A stretch of 11,571 nt of DNA, taken from positions 1 through 11,571 of the forward strand of contig JAZRAC010000006.1 of assembly GCA_045634365.1 (NCBI GenBank), given 5' to 3'. The position numbers were made by a program, and so were the translations under genes. Origin of the DNA: HGM04593 sp045634365 (GTDB lineage Bacteria > Bacteroidota > Bacteroidia > Bacteroidales > Bacteroidaceae). The notes under the pieces were generated by a model. That model was not told the origin of the DNA and ran no database searches. It saw only the letters and a list, made by a program, of their open reading frames with translations. Positions 11,241 through 11,571 of the stretch are shown here, piece by piece. Each line of letters begins with the position of its first letter. The first letter of the stretch is position 1.

Positions 11241-11543
11241 TCAATCTGTAACTCTATAGAAGTGGGACAGTTCTTCGCCTTTGAGATGTGTACAGGCGTA
11301 TGCGTCTGCTTTCTCCCACAGGTCATTGTAGAGTCGGGCGTAATTATCGTTTGCTAATTTGTAATGCTGCCAAAGCTTATGGTTGAGAACGATTACAAGT
11401 TCGGTAAGATAAATGTAATCATCTTTCCACTCATTGAAGGCTCTCTTAAAGGTATCTTTAATCGCAGCCTCGCCGAAGCAATCTGCAATCGTAAAGTCTT
11501 CCCAAAAAGTTGTTTGCATCTCGTAGCCGTTAGGTAATGTCAT
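11241..11543 (-). CDS. Conserved phage protein (FTIADCFG type), function unknown
   Basis: A 100-residue protein from ATG 11543 (AAGGAG 9 bases upstream). Residues 13-40 (FWEDFTIADCFGEAAIKDTF, then KRAFNEWK) and 42-58 (YIYLTELVIVLNHKLWQHY), followed by LYNDLWEKADAYACTHLKGEELSHFYRVTD, match a very common hypothetical protein of Firmicutes phages. It is all-helical with conserved Trp and no visible active site. It is the first gene in the window in the direction of transcription; only its ribosome site lies further right, so its promoter is outside. Confidence 0.82.
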   Translation of the reverse strand: MTLPNGYEMQTTFWEDFTIADCFGEAAIKDTFKRAFNEWKDDYIYLTELVIVLNHKLWQHYKLANDNYARLYNDLWEKADAYACTHLKGEELSHFYRVTD

Positions 11544-11571
11544 TGTCGTTTTCTCCTTTTTTAGTTTGATA

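Noticed and set aside
1..11571. tRNA genes, CRISPR arrays, insertion sequences or att sites
   Set aside because: No cloverleaf, no regularly spaced repeats, no transposase frame and no terminal inverted repeats were found; almost every base lies in a minus-strand gene.

Overview
The window looks like the early/replication arm of a tailed phage or prophage of a low-to-mid GC Firmicute, most likely a gut-type Clostridia host. The reasons are strong AGGAGG-like ribosome binding sites before almost every gene, one coding strand, many very short genes packed with 1-, 4- or 8-base overlaps, and protein families typical of Clostridia phages (small zinc-knuckle proteins, mini HTH proteins, a HEXXH peptidase, a phage PD-(D/E)XK nuclease). 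No tRNA, rRNA, integrase, structural gene or CRISPR array is visible. All 28 intact or partial genes and one gene remnant read on the minus strand, so transcription runs from the right end to the left end.

Right block (about 11543 down to 6396): sixteen small genes, mostly of unknown function. They include a DUF6011-like zinc protein, a conserved protein with an internal start, several Cys-rich zinc-ribbon candidates, a HEXXH metallopeptidase, a PucR/CdaR-type mini HTH protein and a protein resembling domain Ia of NAD-dependent DNA ligase. They are chained by stop/start overlaps and probably form one transcript that begins outside the window.

Middle (6396 to 4573): a strong sigma-A-like promoter with repeated GTAGT/ACTAC half-sites precedes an HTH protein. 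It is followed by a 37-residue remnant of a nuclease gene, a GIY-YIG homing endonuclease with its own promoter, and then a full-length PD-(D/E)XK Holliday-junction-resolvase-like nuclease. The remnant is homologous to the N-terminus of the full-length nuclease, so this locus looks like a scar left by homing-endonuclease invasion.

Left block (4580 to 1): a coiled-coil protein and a winged-helix protein lead into a bacterial-type clamp-loader set. This comprises a gamma/tau (DnaX-like) ATPase lacking the zinc module, a delta' (HolB-like) subunit with degenerate ATPase motifs, a small protein of unknown function, and a delta (HolA-like) subunit. A mini DUF6011 zinc protein, a basic helical protein and a PP-loop ATPase (SGGKDS motif), cut by the window edge, complete the block. 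The virus probably assembles its own clamp loader; no sliding clamp or polymerase lies within the window, so whether it loads its own or the host clamp cannot be told here.
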